A stretch of 64,000 bases of DNA from Gordionus sp. m RMFG-2023 (lineage: Eukaryota > Nematomorpha > Gordioida > Chordodea > Parachordodidae), in NCBI RefSeq assembly GCF_954871325.1, contig NC_088777.1, positions 17,027,366 through 17,091,365 of the forward strand. The letters are read 5' to 3'. Each line of letters begins with the position of its first letter. Position 1 is the stretch's first letter. The translations under genes and the position numbers were made by a program. Shown here piece by piece: positions 49,674-63,034 of this stretch. The notes beneath the pieces are model-generated. The model was given only the letters and a program-made list of their open reading frames with translations. It had not been told where the DNA came from and searched no databases.

Positions 49674-50406
49674 ATAATAAACAAAAACAAGATGCCTTTT
49701 TAAATGTATAATTTAATTAAAATAAAAAATGGCAGTGTAAGTTTCTGGTTAAACTAATTTAAATTATTTTATAACTTTAAAAAATTTAAAATCATGGGAA
49801 AGTGTAAAATTTTCATATAAGTTGGTTAAAGCATAAATTAATAGACGGTGTATTTTGGCGCAAATGATAATATAAAATTGGAAGGTTTACGCCAAAAGCG
49901 AGAGGTCTGAAAACCCTGATGAGACTTGAAAAATCAATTTTTTTTGTCTTTAAAAACGTCCGGACAAAATATTTTAATACCTGAATTAGAATCTAATATT
50001 TAGTCATTTGAGTCTGTCCCTAATAAAAAAAATTGAATCAAGATCTAATCGAGTCCTAGAGGATATATTTTCACTATTTCTAGTGAATAGCCTGTGATGC
50101 AGTTGAGGGGGAGGGGGGAGTATTGATAAAAATGAGCGTAATAGTACTCGTGATTTGAAAGTTTCAAAATTGTATTAACACAATTCCATGTGTACAGTTG
50201 AATGTGAGCGCGGCTTTCACCTTATAAATGTCAGGTTGAATTATTTCAAATAAACATTAGCTATGAGAAATATTATAATTTATCTTCACTTTTTTTTTGA
50301 TCTATTCCGATTTATGCATTTATATAATTAGCATTCTAAAAATTACGTTACTTTTTATGAAATATATTTTAATTTTTATATAACTTTCTAAATAGATATT
50401 TGATAT

Positions 50407-50701
50407 CAGAGGTCTGCAAATGTCAAAATTCTCAAGCCTGACTAGATGTCAATTTTTTTTACTAAGGTTGCCCAGCCCGGTGTGGCCTAGTATTTAACAA
50501 TTTTTAAATACAAGGCCTAAACCATATATGTAGTTGAACATCAAAATAAACAACTATAATCTTGGAGTGTAAACACTATTACTTCTATGAAATATTAGAA
50601 ATAATCAAATATTTATATTTACACATTTTGGCCAGGAAAATCTTTGCCCGGCTCATTAAGAAAAATTTTAGACGTTCTCCGACACGGTACGCAGATTTCT
50701 A
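50407..50701. mobile_element. hAT MITE, CAGAGACCTGC family, diverged
   Basis: Begins CAGAGGTCTGCAAATG and ends GTACGCAGATTTCT. Contains CCCAGCCCGG and similar words. No clear target duplication. Confidence 0.55.
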
Positions 50702-51649
50702 TTAGATAATAATGTAAATATAATATATTTTATATGAAATGTTTCGATATAAACTATAAAAAAATAATAAAAATCTTCAAAAAAAAAATTTCCCCGTAAA
50801 TTTTGATAAGCCTATGTATTCTTTTTCCTCAATTAATCAGTGATAAGACATATGTTGTCAGTGGTTTTACTTAAGTAAGGAAAAAAACAGCAATAAAGTT
50901 TACCCCACCCCTCTTAATTAAATACTCAAAAATATTATAAAGTCATCTTTATTGCACAAAAATAAAATGCATTAATCTTTAATAACTAAAAATTCGTACA
51001 ATAAAAATATACAATTTTTTAATAAAATAAATAAAGTTTCCTACCTTATATATTGCAACTGATATAGTATGTAGATACATTTAAGTATAAACATTTTTTT
51101 AAATATGTAATTATTTTAAAGGGAATAGGTCTAGGGGAAATTAAAATGGTAAGAAAATAAGATATTTTCTATAACAAATATTAAAATTAGTAACTTCTAT
51201 AAATTGGAGGAAGAATACGTGTTTATAATATTTTCAATTTTTAAATAAAGTTTTTTCCATAGCAAAATCATTAAATTATTTAAAACTGATATAAAGCTTT
51301 GTAGACTAAATTTACTTATCGCTCTTTCCGCAATGTAGGGGTAGGGTAAATTAAAATCTGACAAGTTTTGTAGTTCTTTAACATCATCTTAATTTATAAC
51401 ATCGTACCTGTGTAGCATTTTTAACTGCCACTACTTCAGGGTTTCTTTTTATGTCATGAAAATTTAGATTAAATTTTTCCTATATCATGAACATTAAGAA
51501 TCCCGTGTTTTTCCCGGAGATATGATCAATCCATTTGTCGCTTCTTATACTATGGGGAATAGGAAATGGCAATGATTGATTCAGATTTAAATGTTAGACA
51601 TTTTGAATTAGGTATGGAAATTATTTTTAAAATATATATTCCATAGGGT

Positions 51650-51665
51650 GGGGGGGGGGGGGGGG
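51650..51665. repeat. Homopolymer G16
   Basis: Sixteen consecutive G, preceded by GGGT, within an AT-rich intergenic region. A C9 run follows about 90 bases downstream. Lengths of such runs are error-prone in assemblies. Confidence 0.9.
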
Positions 51666-52469
51666 TTTATAAAATTTGGTTTAATAATTGAAGCAATTAT
51701 TTTTATATTATTTATATCCTTGCAAATTTAATAAAGTATTTGCTTGGTACCCCCCCCCTTGCCTTTTTGTAGGAGCTGCTGAATGTCCTGTTTTATTTTT
51801 AAAATTTATACCATCCTTAGCTTGTTGGATGGTATGGAATAAACCTATATAAATATGAATTGAATAATTGATATTCAATTCGAAACTTCAAATCAAATAA
51901 TTGTATTAATCGCCCTCCTCCATATTTAAATCCACAATAAATCAATTATTAGAATATTGTTACAGCTATTTCTGCTTACCATATTTTGCATCAAAATGTT
52001 TGGAGAAGGAAATTAAAGTAAAAGGTTCCTTGTTCCAAATATTAGTATTTTATCTTTTTCTAAAAAAATTTGTTGGGATTAAGTTTTTATATTTTAAAGA
52101 ATTATATTTGTATTTATATTCGAACACACATTTTTAAAAATTAACTTTGGTTGGGGATGTTCATTATCACTTATTTTGTTTTAATTCCTGACCAAATGTC
52201 CCCTCCATAATACTCTTCCGAATTATAACCTATATTTTCTAAGGGCAAGATGACGATAATCAGATCAAACAATCGATTTCGAATAGTACTTAATATTTAT
52301 AAGATTTTTTATAAAATTTTGGCACAAGTTATAATAATCCTCAATATTTTTTTTACCTGACCATAATAAATTAAAATAAAGGTATATTTTTTAACTTTTA
52401 AGGTAGTTTTATTTTATGTCAAATTATAAAAGCAGAATAATGAATAGATGGAGATGTATTCAAATGTAA

Positions 52470-52533
52470 TTTAAGTTTATTAAACCCCAAACGAAGCACG
52501 CTATTTTTTTTCACCGGAGTATTGACGGGTTAA
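52470..52533. mobile_element. Solo piggyBac end with TTAA
   Basis: TTTATTAAACCCC is followed by a spacer and then CACCGGAGTATTGACGGG ending at 52529, the terminal repeat of the piggyBac family at 22359-24846, directly followed by the canonical target TTAA (52530-52533). No partner end was found nearby, so it is a truncated copy. Confidence 0.75.
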
Positions 52534-52799
52534 ATATTCTCAAAATTTATCATCTAATAGGGTAAAATTTGAGATGATTATATAAAAAAAGAAAGAAGAT
52601 TATATTACATATATAATGCCAAAGGATTAATATGAAAAATTATTTAATAAGTTGTTACATAATTTTGCCTATTGTATAATGAATATTCTAGGAAATATTT
52701 TTAAGTAAAAATAAATTTTTAGAAAAAAATAATAAAATAAAATTCACAATATAAAATTTTTATCCAAAACTTGCATTTTTTTTTAACATTTCTTTGCGC

Positions 52800-53630
52800 A
52801 TAAAATGAAAGGTGAATAATGTTTTAAAATTTTAATTCACCATTTTTATTAAGTTAGAATCTAATAGTTTAATTTTTTAAAAATATCATATCTTATTTTT
52901 TTTTCTATTCATCATTCTTACAAATCAATATTTACTGCCAATAGCATGTACTAGAAATTTTGAATGGTATCCAAAAAAAAGAAAAAAAAGTTATCTTATG
53001 ACGTGTTTATTTATTTCGGAGGTGTGACGTGACGCCCTACTTATTTAAATAAAAAGTCAGTTAATCGTATCCTATTCGGGTTAATTATATTGGATATTCT
53101 TATTTTTCAATAACAATAATAATATATTTTGAACTTGATTAAATGCAAATAAAATAATAGCTAAAATAAATATACCTTTTTAAAAAAAACATTTCATACC
53201 TTTTTTTAACAACAAAACACATTACGAAATATTTTTTCAATAGAATAATTATAATTTATATAAAAAAAAATTTCAAATTTTCAAAATAAATGAATGGAAT
53301 TATCCTAGATTCTTAAATATAATAAATTCGATAAATTTGTTAGATTATTAAATTAAATTTTTAAAAAAATATTATTTTATATAGTTTTAATTAAAAACTT
53401 TTATAAAAAGTTAAAATAAAATTTATAATGATGGAATTCGATTCGATCCAGCAGAGGATTGAGGCCAAAGGTCAGCATTCCATCGTTCATTTGCTCAAAA
53501 GTGCGCTTAAACGTTTCATGAAAATTAAAAATTTCTACATCTCTCTTCTTATACCCATCATATTCTCGCCTCTGATTATATCCTATAACACCAAGGTAAA
53601 TTATTAAAGATTAATATCTATTTTTTATGA
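52800..53630 (+). repeat. Duplicated SLC13 promoter/first-exon segment, upstream copy
   Basis: Aligns in direct orientation with about 56600-57505. Best-conserved blocks outside the exon are AAATTTTGAATGGTATCCAA (about 52955-52975 here, 56759 there) and GGAGGTGTGAC (about 53019 and 56837), which may be promoter elements. Similarity continues through exon 1 and fades about 30 bases into the intron. Confidence 0.85.
53428..53595 (+). CDS. SLC13-like first coding exon, upstream duplicate
   Basis: Starts ATGATG and encodes 56 residues: MMEFDSIQQRIEAKGQ, then HLLKSALKRFMKIKNFY and the start of the first membrane span, ISLLIPIIFSPLIISY. It ends NTK directly before GTAAAT, in phase 0. The twin exon at 57298-57471 ends identically, and either could join the exon at 60491. 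Between the twins the last 30 codons differ mostly at silent positions (ATC/ATA, CCT/CCC, CTG/TTA), while the N-termini differ by replacements and a two-codon length change. This pattern suggests that both were kept under selection for some time. It may be an alternative first exon, or the head of a lost tandem gene copy. Confidence 0.75.
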
Positions 53631-53734
53631 GAGATGTACCGGGCTTAATACTCATGGTATCCACCGGTATCGTTATATTTTTTTCCGATACCAATAGTTG
53701 ATAATGAATGAAATTTATTATCAAATATTTTTAT

Positions 53735-54075
53735 CAGAGACCTGCAGATGCAGATATACCATTTACACGACCCTGATCGAATTGTTTTTTTTAATTTTTT
53801 GGCACAGCCCGGTATTTTAGGCCCAACCCGGATATTTTTTCAAATATATATATTTATAATTTTTATATTTAATAATGGCGATTTAAAATATTTGGTTGCA
53901 TAATAAGCCAGACTCGACCCGGGTATTTTTTTCAAAAACATTTTTTTTAGGCACGGCCCGGGTATTTTAAAATATTAATTTTTAAGGTCTGGTACGGTCT
54001 GGGTATAATTAAAAATTTAAATGCAGCCCAACCCTTTTACCCGGCCGGGCTTAGGACAGGACCTGTAGGTCTCTG
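53735..54075. mobile_element. hAT MITE, CAGAGACCTGC family, intact ends and target duplication
   Basis: A 341-base element starting CAGAGACCTGCAGATGC and ending GACCTGTAGGTCTCTG. It is flanked by identical ATTTTTAT 8-mers (53727-53734 and 54076-54083). Subterminal words include GGCCCAACCCGG, GGCACGGCCCGG and CCCGGCCGGGC. It lies between the two SLC13 first exons. Confidence 0.9.
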
Positions 54076-54083
54076 ATTTTTAT

Positions 54084-56590
54084 AATTTATCGTGAAAAAT
54101 AGTTCGTCTTTTTGAAACCATTTTTATTAAACAAATAATTTTTAAAAGTTTCCCTTCCTGGAAAATGCTTTATTTACCTTTTCATCACCTAATTGTATTA
54201 TATTATATATTTTCCGCCTAACTGGTATCTTTTGTAATTAAAAGGTAAACTAAATTAAATTAAACACAATCCGAAAAGATAATAAAGAAAAAAAAGTCTT
54301 AAATTCATTTTTTATTATTTTAAATAATATTTTTTTAAAAAACAAAATTTCATGAAATTCAAATAAATATGGTTTAGTTATTACTCCTGTTATGTGTATA
54401 TGTTTTTTCAGTAGTTTATTTTATATACAGTATGGGGCAGGGTATCCTGCAGTGTCAGACGGAATCGGTAAATGAAAGTTATATCGGTGCATTTCCAATG
54501 CTTTAAAGATCTTATAAATATATTTTTGGTTATATTATATTAGTATATGCAATAAAGGTTATACTCGTTACTTTATTTTAAAGGAGCGCAACTGGCTTTA
54601 ACCAGATATGAATCTAATTTAAATAATTCTATTAATAATTGTGATATTCAATCAAGGGAAAGGGGGAAGGTTAAGGAAGGAAATAAAACATTAATATTTT
54701 TTTCGGCCATGGATGTGTTCTCTATTTTATTGGTGATGTCATAGGCTCGCATTGGTCATCCAGGGCGCTTACTCTTTATCACAAAAAGACCCCAATGCAG
54801 ATTTTACTTACAATATAGGCAGCTCTATCTAACTGTCAGATTCATAAGTAGGCAGAAAATCTTAGATTGTAAAATTGAAATTATTAGTAGGTTATACTAT
54901 TCATTTATATCTAATTGGCAAGTGCTTTAAGTTATTTTCAAGGCAAAATATCTAAAAGTGTAAATCACACTTTCACACTGTTATCCTCCAAATGTATTCG
55001 ATTTAATTATTTTATAAAGATAAGATCCATTAAATATTAACCATAGGTTTAAAACCAAAACCCGGAACCCCTGGAACCGATACAAATAACCGGAATCCCG
55101 AAAATCTCTCTTTCAAATTCTTGGAACTAAAACCACACACTCGTTTTAGAATAAATTTTTAAGAACCGTAACTAATTTTTAGAAAATATTTAGTACTTGA
55201 ACCATTTTTTTTCTCCAAGGTTCCAAACTTTAATATTAATTTTGTTTTCATGTGTGATTATCTTTGAATCTATCTCGATTAGTATATTTTTATTTGGTCT
55301 CATTACCTATTCAGCTTTATAAGCACTTGAAGGTACATTCCAATCTGCAACGTTGGCAAACATCTTAACAATTGATTTTAGTTTATTACGATTGATGTTT
55401 TGCATATTACTAGAACATTGTTTATATTTATAATGATATTATGTTGTATTAGAAATATTCATTAATATATATATGCTAAAATACCATTGTGAAAAAATAT
55501 ATTATTTTGTAAGGATTCCCATTTTTTGGCAAAATTTATTAAAAGGACATGCTAAATTGCTTTTTATATTTTCTGGTTATTTCCCAGCGGTTATTATTTT
55601 TTTATCTGTACGGTATTATTATATAATTTTTACAGCTATTTTAATAATTTTGGCATATAAGAAATTACTATATTTATATATTAAATATTTATTAAGATTT
55701 ATATAAAATTACGTTCCAAATTACATGCCCTGCCAATAGATTTTTAAAAATTCATGTAATCTCAAATTTTATCATCCGATGTAAAAAATTTTGAGATAAT
55801 TTTTTAAAAATAACGAATAATCGATTAGCATCAAAGGATAATGGATGTGAATTTTTTTTTTAAAGAAATTTAAAATATTTCAAACCTAAAATTCCTCCTA
55901 AACTATATTAGGTCTAGTCAAAATCAACAGCTTATACAATTCAAAAAAAAATTTGAAAAATTTCTAAAATAAAAATTTCTGAAGCTCTTCCGTCAATGAC
56001 TTGGCCTTATTGCAGCATTTGTAACATTAGAAGCAATCTACACAATTTATGTATGTAAAATCTGCTATACCTGCCTATTTTATAGCGCGTTATAGTAACT
56101 TGTTATCTGGTGCTTTTCCCGATTTGATGGAAAATCCCCTGACATCTCAAATTCTTTGAAATTGAGGCTAATTCCTAGTCTTGGACTATTCTTTTGTCCA
56201 CCCACTGACTTCCTCCATCTAAAAATTAAACATTACGGAAAAAAAGGAGCAGTTGAAAATTTCTAAATATTCCGAAATTTCGAATGAGCTAATTTATATT
56301 TCTATTATTTCTAAACACCTTAGAAGAGCTCGCCCTAGCATTTTCTAAGGAACTAGGCACCCACAATGGCAAACTTATTAATAAACATAAAAAAAATTTC
56401 TTTAGGCGGGACTAGCCATCTGGCATATTCCGAAGAACTTAAATTATTTTCAATTAAATATATTTTATTGGTGTATGTTATATCTAGATATGTTTAAATA
56501 ACTTTATTGATGTAATGTTATATGCGAAGTATATGCAGTATCTTTTAAGTTTTTACCCATAAATTTAATTTTATTAAATCATATTTTTTA
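54084..56590. other. Sequence between the duplicated SLC13 first exons
   Basis: AT-rich. A block at 55044-55215 has repeated GGAACC / GAACCGTAACT words like those of hAT-type MITEs. An open frame at 55473-55706 is hydrophobic and AT-driven and was not accepted as a gene. No SLC13 exon 2 or 3 copy was seen here. Confidence 0.5.
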
Positions 56591-57297
56591 GTTGTTTTCG
56601 TTTGATGATAAAATGAAAGGTGGAATGATATTTTAAATTACGTAATTTTTATTCCTATCTATAAGGAAGATAAATTAAAGCTTTAAAAAACCATATCATC
56701 TAAAAAAAAAATTTCATCATTTTCGCGAATCAATATTTAATGCCACCAGCATGCCCTATAAATTTTGAATGGTATCCAAAAAAAAGAGGATAAATTATGA
56801 TCAAATATTAACTTATCGCGTGTTTGTTATTTATTTTGGAGGTGTGACACCCTTTTTAATTAAATAAAATTAGATCAATTTCCTATCGGACCGATTATAT
56901 TGGATATGAAAATTTAATAAATATTCTGCTCTATTAAAAATTTATAAATAATAAAACAATCCTTGATCTTGATTTCATAAGGCTAAACGATATTTATATT
57001 TATAGCTTTTATAAAAAATATATTACATACTTTTTCTTTAAAAAAAAATTAACATTTCATATCTTTTATTCAAAAAAAATTTACAATTTAAAATTAAATT
57101 TAAAATATAATGCATAAATTTAAAATATAACGCATAAATTTGGAATAAATTATTTCATAATTTTATTTTTTCAAAAAAAAAAGTTATAAATAAATTTGTT
57201 ATAAATAATTAAATTATTATCCTAAATTTAATAATATATAATAAATGTGTATTAATTAAAAAAAAATTAATATTTAAAACAAGTTAAAATAAAATTT

Positions 57298-60200
57298 ATG
57301 ATGAATGAATTCGATTTGATCCAGCAAAGGATTATTAAGGTCAAAAGTGAGTTTTCGATCGTTCCTTTGCTCAAAAGTGCCTTTAAACGCTTTATGAAGA
57401 TTAAAAATTTCTACATATCTCTTCTTATACCCATCATATTCTCGCCCTTAATTATATCCTATAAAACTAAGGTAAATTTATAAAGATTTAATAACTAAGA
57501 TATATATATATATATATATGTTATTTTCTTTGTTTTTTAAGTTTAGAAAAGTAATCCGTTCTACTTCATTTTAAGAGTATGTTTACAATTGAAGCGTTTT
57601 ATATCAAGTAATGTATTTTAAATGTGCAAATTAAAAAATTTCATTTTTGGATTAAAAAATGCAAGATAATTAAAACAACAAAGCCTCTTTAGGAAAAACA
57701 TGATGCTCTAGATGCATCTATTCAAATTATAAACACTATAGTGCGTTATTTCCTTTTTATTTCAGAGAGGGTGGCATTTGTAATAAATATCAAAAGGAGA
57801 GAACCGATAACCAACTCGTTTATAAAATACTTTCTAATATTCATCTTGATCATTTTTTAAATATTATTTATTTAAATTATTAAATGATTAGCAAAATTTA
57901 AAAAATTAAACTTTAGCCCGCCTAAAAACTAACGAAGCCATAATTCCTCTTGATAATAATTAGGTCATAGATTTGATGTATTCTATGAATGTTGTTTATT
58001 AATATTTATTAACACCTTACAATTATGTGATAACAAGTAGTAAAAAATCCTTATTCTTTTTACCTACTTAATTGTTATCGAAAAGCATCTTTTATTCCAT
58101 TATAATATATTATAATCTCTTGTAATAATAAATATGTTTTTTAAACTTTTTTGTTTAATTCAATTTAAAAATAAGAGTTGTTAAAGTGGTGCGTTACTTG
58201 TAGCTCGCTAACTTTTTTGGTAGCTATAGCGGCTACTTTTTTTGAAATTATTTAATTTTTAAGGGCGCTACTTTTTTTGAAAGTAGCTAAGTAGCCGCTA
58301 CTTCGCTACTTTTAAAAAATATAATGAAGGTAAGTATAAACATGAAAATTTAAATATAATATCATAATTAATTATAATTTTTTTGATATATTATTTAATT
58401 TTGAAATTAAAATATAATTTCAATTTGTAATTTATATTTTCATTTGTATTTTAAAACTAAATCACGTGTTAATAATTTAAAATGTCATCGCCTATGGATA
58501 TCCAAATCGTTGAAAGTGATTCAGACAATGATATTATGAAATGGATAATACCAAGGTAAGAAAATGTTCTTAATAGCTATAATACAAATTACCCATTCCC
58601 TAGATTTGAAAATTTTTTAAAATAAATATATAACCAAAATTGGTTTCAAATTTATTTGTTTAAAATGTAAAAAAAAATATTTCCCCAAATCAATCCAGTA
58701 GCTATAACCTCAAGAAACACATAAAGGTACATTGCCATTTTTACATTCTAATAATATTTATTTTATAAGACTGTTCATGAGTTTTAAGGAAATGGGGAAA
58801 CATTTAAATAATAATGGTATAGGCAACTCTAAATCCAAAAAGACTAATTCAATTCAAACCAAATTAATTAATAATGCAAATGACAATATTTCTCAGAAAT
58901 TGGCTGATAAAGTTGTTGTTGATTTTATAATTTATACAGTTCAGCCAATGTCCTTAGTTGATAATCTATCATTTACCATGATGATTAAAACTCTATCCCC
59001 TGGTACAACAATTTTATGCCGCCAGACACTAATGAATAAAATAGCAGATAACTTTAAAATGATAAAAGATGCACTAATAGTAGAGTTATCAGAGATATCA
59101 TATATATGTACCACGGGAGATAGTTGAACACATAACAGAAGGTAAAAACTTATTTATATTTATAAATTGATCTGATTAAATATTTTTGAGCTTATTTGGG
59201 AATCACAGGCCATTGGCTAGACCCTAGAACTTTAAAAGGAAGATCTGTGGCATTAGCCCTCAAAATGATAATAGGATGCCAGACATACGATGTACTTGCA
59301 AATAAAATTATTGATGATCTATCTTAAACTAAAAATATGTATATAAGATTAAATACCCCCTTACCCTCAAGTGCTAGTGTCGAGAGATTATTTAATAAAG
59401 CAAAACTTATACTTTCTGATAGTCGCTCTAGACTTGGGGATGATAATATTGAAATGATTTTATTATTAAAATGCAACAAATCATCATAAATATTTATTTT
59501 TATTACATAAATTTTTTATAATCAAAACTAACTATATTTTAATATTTATAAATACTAATTTTTATATATTTACTATACAATAATATTATAAGCAAAAAAT
59601 AAAAAATTTGTTTGTAAATTTTTTTTATAAAAAGTAGCTTAAAAAGTAAAGCTACTTTTAAAAATAGTAGCTAATAGCGAGCTACTTTTTTTGACAAATA
59701 GCGTTAGCGGTAGCGCGCTACTTTTTTTAACAAATAGCCGTAGCGGTAGCGCGCTACTTTTAAAAGTAGCGTTAAACAACTCTGTTAAAAACATTAACAT
59801 AATATATAATATGTAAATAATCATCTAATGGGAGTACCACCATTTATAGATTTTGAGCAAATAATAGTGTTTTCAAATCTAGTGTTTCCGATTTATGTTT
59901 GCGATTCAAGAGAAATAAAAAACACACCTTTGTATAATTAAGGCGATATTAAAAAGTGAAAATAGTAAAAGATTCGAAACTTATTTGCCATTTTTAAAAT
60001 AATTTGTGACTCAAAGTTAGAATAGCAACTTTTTAACCGTTATCATTTGAAATTCATTATTTGCGATTCAACGCAGCCTCAAAATCGTAAGATTTGAACG
60101 CACTATAAGTATTTTGTATGCAATGCCATAACATAAGATCAATCACGGCAGGAGTGTCACGAAGGATAAAATGTCTCGAAACTTAGTCCTCTATGATATT

Positions 60201-63034
60201 TCTATATCTTTCTATATGAATTAAATATATTGTATTAAGTGGTCATTAAGGAAGCCTTGTTCATATGTAGAGCCCCTCACAATTTTTTTAGAATACAATT
60301 GAAGCAAAAAATAGAAATATATATTGATTTATGAATAATTTTAGATTTTGAGAACGCATTGAGCCCTGAAAAATTAAAAGGTCCTAGCTATGCTCCTGAT
60401 TCGAGCATAGTCTTGGACTAATATACACTATATAATACTAATTGTTTAAAAAATCTATTTATAATAAAACTTACTTTATTTTCGAGTCAGGAAATCAGAT
60501 GTGCCTATGTCTGTCTTGTAACCATAGGATTCCTAGTATCTCAAGCTCTTCCATTAGCCCTTTCATCTCTAATCCCAGCTTTATTATTTCCCATGTTTGG
60601 TATATTGAATGTCAAAGATGTCTCATCGATGTACTTTCAGGTAATCATTTTTACTCATATAAAAAATTAGTCCGATATTAGATAATTACCTCTTAAGGTT
60701 TGTTCCAATCTTAAGATAATTATAATTGGGGATAATAATTTAATAGTATACATCTAGTATAATTAATCTGTAAAACAATTTTAAGATATCAGACAGGCCT
60801 GTTCTGGAAAGAACCGATAAACAATATTATCACAAAAATCGGGTCCGGGCTTAAAATTTAAAAAAATTACATCAATTAATCAGTGGATAATGTTGAAAAA
60901 TCTTATAATGGAACTTTAAATATTCATTTAATATTTATATTTTCAATTTCCCTTTCAAAATAGGACCAAAATTATTCAAAATAACGAAATTTTTTAAAAC
61001 TCCTGGAATAAAAATTCGGGCCCCGTCTAAATATCATTTCCTCAAATTTGGATCGAGTCTAATAAATACATTTTTTTAAAATCCGGGCCAGGCTATAAAG
61101 TAGAAAAATTTATATCCGGGCTGTGCTTTATATTTTGACCTCTGCGCCAAAAATATCAATTTAAAGAGCTCGTAAAGAATAAATATGTTTAAAAGATATT
61201 TTTCATTTAATTTATAATAAAGGATAATATAAACAACATAATATTAAATTTTTATTAATAAATAAAAGTTTGAAATCTTTCTTTTGGGATTAGCCACTAT
61301 TCTTTTATTTATAATCATCTCTTCACTTGTATGATACTTATTCGAATCATTTCTTACAATTCTCCCAAAACTCTTGATATGATTTAAGTCTGATACAAGT
61401 TATTGGTTAAGGTTATATATAATAACAAAATATTTAATTTATTTGATGAATAACTTGGACATTGTAGCCGAAAGATAAATTCCCCATACGAAAAGCACGA
61501 TTTCAAATGATTTAATGATAAAATCTGTTAACAAATAATAAGTTTATAATTTCATTGATTGTTATTTTACACAAATTTCCTACCTTTTCCTGCCATACGA
61601 CTCCAACCCCACAGCATGACATTTGCGGAAAGGAATTTTTTAAGATAATTCGAATTAAATTCATTTTCCTTCCATATAACCAAAGATTTTAGGCTTGAAA
61701 TATTTCAAATCAAATTTTGTTTCCTCGCTTAGGCCATTTATATATGTGTTTTTTTAACCCATATTAGTCTTTTTTTACTTTGTAGATTTTGATAAGCTTT
61801 TCTTGGGTATAAGAACTAAAATAAACTTTTGATATAATTTTATGTGTAACCTTCAATGACATGAATGCTAACCTAGAAAGCATTAATAAGTCCACATAAA
61901 TTTAAGTCTGCCATTGAAAGGCATTTAGACAAATCTATGGCGTCTACTACAACCAATGTCACTTAACTACAACTGTCATGTATGCACACTTTTAATAAAT
62001 GAATCGTCAGTCCAGGTTAATATTAATGTCATCGCATACATAACTTTTAAAACGAAAAATGTAGCGCAGATGTTATTGAAACATTCCTACTAATTTTGAA
62101 ATTCCATTTATATATAATTCCTTTAAAGCTTAAATGTCTATTTTCATCTATTAAGCCTCTCAAGGACAGCTATCTTAGTTTTCAACAAGTCACTTCCTTT
62201 TATGCATTTACAATCATTTGCTTGGATCGTGAATTTTTTCTAAAATAATGCCTTTATCCTGTTCTGTCAGGATTAACTTTTTAATTTTTAGGATTGGGTA
62301 TTCATCACATAATACAATCAAAATCCTATATTTTTAATATTAATAATATATATATATGCATTAGCAGATGAATAATTAACGCTCATTTTCAGGCAATTCA
62401 TTTATAAGCCAGAAAAACGATTTTAAATCCTCATTTTTGATTAATTTTTTGAATTGAAATTATAAAATGTTTTATGTTTCAATTTCAAATAGTGTTGTTA
62501 AACGACCCGATTAAGATTTTAGCCAAAATACTATTATGTAACCTCGAGATTTGGTAAATAGAGGTCTAAACCTTTCCCCATCTATGAGCAAAATCTCCAG
62601 GCTTACATGATATTATTTTGGCTAAAATCTTAATCGGGTCATTTTTAAAACATTATTAAATTTAAGCAATTTTTTGTCTATATTAACAAAATTTTATTAT
62701 ATGTATTATTTCTTTCTAATATTTTTTTCCCATTTTATATAAATTTTTTTACCCAATTTTTTTTGGCGAGCTTTTATGACGTTGGTTAGTACAGTTATAT
62801 ACTTTAATTGATTGATGCTTTTTTTATAATTGTTAATATCAATTTAATTTATATAATAAGTTTATCATACCCTAAGAGAAATCACACAAAATAATCTCGT
62901 TTCTTTTTCTGATATTAGGATCCTATCCTCTTATTCTTCGCATCTGTCATATTAGCGAAAGGTATTCAATCGACCAATTTGCACAAAAGAATAGCCTTAA
63001 ATATGTTGATGCATTCAGGCTCTAAACCTATATG
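57298..63034 (+). CDS. SLC13-family sodium/anion (dicarboxylate) transporter, first three exons
   Basis: SLC13 proteins carry citrate, dicarboxylates or sulfate with sodium across membranes. Exons: 57298-57471 (58 codons), 60491-60640 (50 codons) and 62919-63034 (38 codons plus two bases, ending before GTAAAA). All phases join, and the gene continues past the right edge. Exon 1 gives KNFYISLLIPIIFSPLIISY, the first membrane span (human NaDC1: YLIVFFVPILLLPLPILV). Exon 2 gives EIRCAYVCLVTIGFLVSQ then ALPLALSSLIPALLFPMFGI (human CTEALPLAVTALFPLILFPMMGI). Exon 3 gives DPILLFFASVILAKGIQSTN and LHKRIALNMLM (human [29 protein letters not shown]). The usual CTEALP is SQALP here. The start is one of two adjacent ATGs. 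A second first exon lies at 53428-53595. Substrate cannot be told from the part visible. Confidence 0.88.
58173..59784 (+). mobile_element. hAT transposon with internal deletion, in SLC13 intron 1
   Basis: Ends AAGAGTTGTTAAAG and TTAAACAACTCTG, flanked by TTAAAAAT and TTAAAAAC (7 of 8). Subterminal words GTAGC/GCTAC, including GCGCTAC, crowd both ends (58195-58320, 59635-59770). Transposase remnants: a short acidic N-terminal exon from 58482 (MSSPMDIQIVESDSDND) with a splice donor, a BED-like finger (CLKCKKKYF, YNLKKHIK, about 58650-58725), VQPMSLVDNLSFTMMIKTL (about 58940-59000), CTTGD (about 59110) and a C-terminal dimerisation block ASVERLFNKAKLILSDSRSR (about 59370-59435). The catalytic middle is missing, so the copy cannot encode a working enzyme. 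Related to, but not the same family as, 46696-49673. Confidence 0.88.
60641..62918 (+). other. SLC13 intron 2
   Basis: Holds a diverged GGGCCGGG-word MITE remnant (about 60793-61146, with CAGACAGGCCTG at the left and TGACCTCTGCGCC at the right), the MITE at 62491-62656 and AT-rich sequence without recognised features. Confidence 0.5.
62491..62656. mobile_element. MITE of the AGTGTTGTT family, best-preserved interior
   Basis: Starts AGTGTTGTTAAACGACCCG. GATTAAGATTTTAGCCAAAA near the left is mirrored by TTTTGGCTAAAATCTTAATC near the right, so most of the element can fold into a hairpin. The right terminal bases are degraded. Confidence 0.65.

Noticed and set aside
55473-55706. 77-codon hydrophobic frame between the SLC13 first exons
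   Set aside because: Made of Ile/Leu/Tyr/Phe/Lys codons typical of AT-rich chance frames; no SLC13 motif, no splice context.
59639-59824. Minus-strand frame with a repeated SSALPL(R/T)LFVKKS motif
   Set aside because: It translates the GTAGC/GCTAC subterminal repeats of the hAT element; the protein repeat only reflects the DNA words.
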